Shown here piece by piece: positions 47,354 through 49,476 of a stretch of 49,476 bases of DNA. The stretch spans positions 1 to 49,476 of the forward strand of contig CAJODK010000008.1 of the NCBI GenBank assembly GCA_905233245.1, in the 5' to 3' direction. The first letter of the stretch is position 1, and the number at the start of each line of letters is the position of its first letter. Below the pieces are notes generated by a model, which saw only the letters and a program-made list of their open reading frames with translations, searched no databases and was not told where the DNA came from. The translations under genes and the position numbers were made by a program. Source of the stretch: an uncultured Prevotella sp. GTDB taxonomy: Bacteria > Bacteroidota > Bacteroidia > Bacteroidales > Bacteroidaceae.

Positions 47354-48061
47354 ATGAAAAAAATCGTAGTACTCACCGGCGCTGGAATGTCCGTAGAGAG
47401 CGGGCTGACCACCTTTCGCGATGCTGGAGGATTGTGGGACAACTACCCCGTAGAGCGCGTCGCCACCCATGAGGGTTGGGAGATGGATCCCAACTATGTG
47501 AATGACTTCTACAATATGCTACGCGTGAAGTACAAGGACGTGCAGCCCAACGAGGGCCATCTCTTGCTGAAGCAGTTGGAGAAGGACTACGACGTTGTCG
47601 TGGTGACGCAGAATGTCGATGCCCTGCATGAGGCGGCAGGCTCCTCCAAGGTCATCCACCTGCATGGCGAGATGATGAAGATGTGCTCCAGCCGCGATGT
47701 CGATAATCCCCGCTACTGGGTCTCCCTGCCCCACGAGGGTTTTGGCGAGACAGGTCTCGAGGTGCCACATGGCGCCCAGGCAGGCGACGGTTCACTGCTC
47801 AGGCCCTATATCGTGTTCTTTGGCGAGGGCGTGCCCAATATGTACGACGCCGTGCAGGAGGCGCAGACAGCCGACATATTCATTATAATAGGCACCTCGC
47901 TCAATGTCTATCCCGCAGCAGGTCTCGTGCAGTATGTCAAACCAGGCACCCCGATATACCTCATCGACCCTAAGCCCGTGGCATCCAAGGCCAATGTGGA
48001 GCATCTGGAGTGCGGAGCCAGCGAAGGAATGCGAATTCTTATTGAAAAGTTGAAAAATTGA
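47354..48061 (+). CDS. cobB: Sir2-family NAD-dependent protein deacylase (CobB type)
   Basis: 235 residues. NAD-binding motifs are GAGMSVESGLTTFRDAGG (about 9-26) and TQNVDALHE (85-93); the catalytic His is His104 in HLHGE. The usual zinc Cys pairs are absent, as in other Bacteroidetes CobB. The class III acyl-pocket motif Y-x-x-R is not conserved: FYNMLR has Leu where Arg would be expected, with Arg one position later. Deacetylation is the safe call; desuccinylation is uncertain. The last residues (IEKLKN) and stop codon are written by a TTGAARAA repeat array. Confidence 0.9.
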   Translation: MKKIVVLTGAGMSVESGLTTFRDAGGLWDNYPVERVATHEGWEMDPNYVNDFYNMLRVKYKDVQPNEGHLLLKQLEKDYDVVVVTQNVDALHEAAGSSKVIHLHGEMMKMCSSRDVDNPRYWVSLPHEGFGETGLEVPHGAQAGDGSLLRPYIVFFGEGVPNMYDAVQEAQTADIFIIIGTSLNVYPAAGLVQYVKPGTPIYLIDPKPVASKANVEHLECGASEGMRILIEKLKN

Positions 48062-48073
48062 AGAATTGAAGTT
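48042..48073 (+). repeat. Octamer array (TTGAARAA)x4 joining cobB stop and aroQ start
   Basis: Units TTGAAAAG, TTGAAAAA, TTGAAGAA, TTGAAGTT in perfect 8-bp register, followed at once by the ATG of aroQ. The stop codon of cobB (48059-48061) lies inside the third unit. Confidence 0.9.
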
Positions 48074-48487
48074 ATGAAGATACTAATCATGAACGGTCCC
48101 AACCTCAATCTGTTGGGCGTAAGAGAGCCAGGCATCTATGGCAGTCAGTCCTTCGAGGCATACTTCGAAGAGTTGAGTAAGCGCTTCCCCCAGGTCACTC
48201 TGGAGTACTACCAGAGCAATGTGGAGGGCGAACTGATAAATAAGTTGCAGGAGGTAGGATTCACCTACGACGGCATAGTGCTCAATGCCGGAGCCTACAC
48301 CCACACCAGCGTGGCGCTGCACGACTGCATCCGTTCCCTGAAGACCCCCGTCATCGAGGTGCATATCAGCAATGTGCACCAGCGTGAGGACTTCCGTCAC
48401 CACTCCTTCATCTCCCCAGTCTGCAAGGGCATCATCTGCGGTTTCGGCCTCGACAGCTACCGCCTCGCCATCGAGAGTTTTCTATGA
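48074..48487 (+). CDS. aroQ: 3-dehydroquinate dehydratase, type II
   Basis: 137 residues. The N-terminal MNGPNLNLLGVREPGIYG carries the catalytic Tyr22 and the lid arginine; the second motif EVHISNVHQREDFRHHSF holds the catalytic His and substrate-binding residues. It is the third step of the shikimate pathway toward aromatic amino acids. Its stop codon overlaps the start of the methyltransferase gene by four bases. Confidence 0.96.
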   Translation: MKILIMNGPNLNLLGVREPGIYGSQSFEAYFEELSKRFPQVTLEYYQSNVEGELINKLQEVGFTYDGIVLNAGAYTHTSVALHDCIRSLKTPVIEVHISNVHQREDFRHHSFISPVCKGIICGFGLDSYRLAIESFL

Positions 48488-49179
48488 AGTCCCACACGCA
48501 AGACCCCAATCATACCACGCTGACAGGCGAGCGACTGCTCGATCAGTATGTGCTGGAGCACAGCGATGACGAACCCGAGTACCTCTACCGTCTCTGGCGC
48601 GCCACCAATGTGCACCTCCTCCACGGCCGTATGGCGTCAGGCAGGCTGCAAGGCAGGTTGCTCAAGATGTTCGTGCAGATGATACGTCCCCGTAATATCA
48701 TCGAGGTCGGCACCTTCTCAGGCTATTCCGCCCTCTGCATGGCCGAAGGACTTAGCTCCCTCCCTAAGCAGGGAGGGGTGGGGAGAGTCTTCACCTTTGA
48801 AATCAACGACGAACAGGAACCCTTCACCCGCAAGTGGATAGAGGAATCCCCCTGGGCAGAGCATGTGCGCTTCATCATCGGTGATGCCAGGGAGAAGGCC
48901 AGGGAACTCGGTGTGCAGTTTGATATGGCATTCCTTGATGGCGACAAGCGCACCTATGTCGAGACCTACGAAGCCCTCCTCCCCCTTATGACTCCAGGCG
49001 CCTTTATCCTCGCCGACAACACCCTTTGGGATGGTCACGTCACCGACCCCGACTACGACCGTGACCAACAGACGCAGGGCATCCGTCGCTTTAATGATTA
49101 TGTGAAGCAGGACCCCCGTGTCACCCGTGTCATCCTTCCCCTCCGCGATGGCCTCACTATCATCCGAGTGGGGAAATAG
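48484..49179 (+). CDS. Class I SAM-dependent O-methyltransferase
   Basis: 231 residues of the catechol-O-methyltransferase-like family. IIEVGTFSGYSALCMAEGL is the SAM-binding motif, FEINDEQEP the acidic residue after beta-2, and DMAFLDGDKRTYVETYEALLPLMTPGAFILADNTLW the later core strands. Between AEGL and RVFTFEI the protein has about ten extra residues (SSLPKQGGVG) that relatives lack; they are encoded by the palindromic element at 48755-48790. The substrate is unknown. The ATG overlaps the aroQ stop codon (ATGA). Confidence 0.92.
   Translation: MKSHTQDPNHTTLTGERLLDQYVLEHSDDEPEYLYRLWRATNVHLLHGRMASGRLQGRLLKMFVQMIRPRNIIEVGTFSGYSALCMAEGLSSLPKQGGVGRVFTFEINDEQEPFTRKWIEESPWAEHVRFIIGDAREKARELGVQFDMAFLDGDKRTYVETYEALLPLMTPGAFILADNTLWDGHVTDPDYDRDQQTQGIRRFNDYVKQDPRVTRVILPLRDGLTIIRVGK
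48755..48790 (+). repeat. Palindromic 36-bp element inserted in frame in the methyltransferase gene
   Basis: It starts GCTCCCTCCCT, has an AAGC loop, then AGGGAGGG (stem 48758-48765 with 48770-48777), and ends GTGGGGAGAGTCT. The length and both ends are the same as in the parE copy (8088-8123), but it is read in another frame. Confidence 0.8.
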
Positions 49180-49476
49180 ATTGTTGTAGCAATAAGTCAA
49201 AGAACGGTCTCAAAATAGTAGAACTCCTATTATTGATTTGAACATCAGTGAGTTACCTTTGAATAGAAAAGAGACAGGTAACACTTTAGAAACAAGAGGA
49301 CTTACATATTCCTACACGTTTTACACAATTCCAAAGAACGCTCATCTTGGGTGCAAAGGTACGTAATAATTTCCTTTTTGCCAAATGGTGTCATATACTT
49401 TTTTCAAGTTTATTGCGATATTCATTTTTATAGGGATACAAACTACTCTGTTCGGTCACTCCAACGAACAGAATCC
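49180..49476. other. Non-coding end of the window
   Basis: There is no convincing coding frame in these 297 bp. The stretch holds a leftward promoter (49354-49385), a possible rightward TACCTTTG box at 49254-49261 without a good -33 box, a stem AGTGTTACC/GGTAA-CACT seen on the minus strand (about 49244-49282), and an 8-bp perfect inverted repeat at 49447-49472 (TCTGTTCG ... CGAACAGA). It may hold a small RNA or the edge of a neighbouring element. Confidence 0.5.
49354..49385 (-). promoter_or_regulatory. Consensus leftward promoter without an annotated gene
   Basis: On the minus strand TTTG (49385-49382), 20 nt, TACCTTTG (49361-49354): ideal boxes and spacing. Transcription would run left from about 49348 towards the methyltransferase stop codon, where no minus-strand gene exists. 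An untranslated RNA is a possible product. Confidence 0.75.

Noticed and set aside
49180..49476. CRISPR leader or tracrRNA at the right edge
   Set aside because: A promoter and stems are present, but no repeat unit occurs twice and nothing can be compared inside the window, so it is kept only as a possible small RNA.

Overview
The window is chromosomal DNA of a member of the Bacteroidales, most likely a Prevotella-like organism. Four things point there: a SusC/SusD pair, promoters of the Bacteroidetes form (TTTG, 19-20 nt, TAnnTTTG) instead of sigma70 boxes, A-rich leaders without Shine-Dalgarno sites, and family members restricted to or typical of Bacteroidetes (GT2-DUF4922-SpoIID protein, C_GCAxxG_C_C protein, a zinc-less CobB, type IX-like C-terminus). 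Nothing in the gene content suggests a phage, plasmid or genomic island.

Layout. (1) 1-6692: end of a polysaccharide-utilization-type locus, with a SusC receptor cut by the window edge, a SusD lipoprotein, a small surface lipoprotein and a secreted protein of unknown function. (2) 6800-11643: GNAT-like protein, topoisomerase IV subunit B and a C-terminal processing protease. (3) 11726-16525: acpP-fabF-rnc-dapB-lepB (fatty acid synthesis, RNase III, lysine/peptidoglycan precursor, signal peptidase). (4) 16543-31374: rpsU, a Xer recombinase, hpf, four tRNAs, tuf, tRNA-Trp, then secE-nusG-rplKAJL-rpoBC, the classic translation/transcription core. (5) 31367-34896: a reduced ComEC, a secreted repeat protein and an AmpG-like transporter. 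(6) Minus-strand block 43056-34963: redox-type small protein, a 1205-residue GT2-DUF4922-SpoIID fusion, an acetyl-CoA hydrolase/CoA-transferase and three FKBP-type prolyl isomerases, closed by a terminator shared with the convergent transporter gene. (7) 43111-49179: greA, HIT protein, MORN-GH25 muramidase, rbfA, ABC permease, cobB, aroQ and an O-methyltransferase, often with short overlaps. (8) 49180-49476: non-coding, with a strong leftward promoter.

The most unusual feature is the repeat content. A 36-bp palindromic element occurs in frame inside two housekeeping genes (parE, the methyltransferase), and a related inverted copy supplies the end and stop codon of a third. Short tandem arrays (4-5 units of 7 or 8 bp) occupy leaders directly in front of greA, rbfA, aroQ, cobB, an FKBP gene and rpoB, and one lies inside an FKBP coding region. 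The ComEC gene carries three separate repeat-like intrusions. One octamer (YAAACGAC) occurs in front of three start codons always in sense orientation. Other points are a terminator-like hairpin between the greA promoter and its gene, promoters that abut start codons (candidate leaderless mRNAs), and the three-domain SpoIID fusion.
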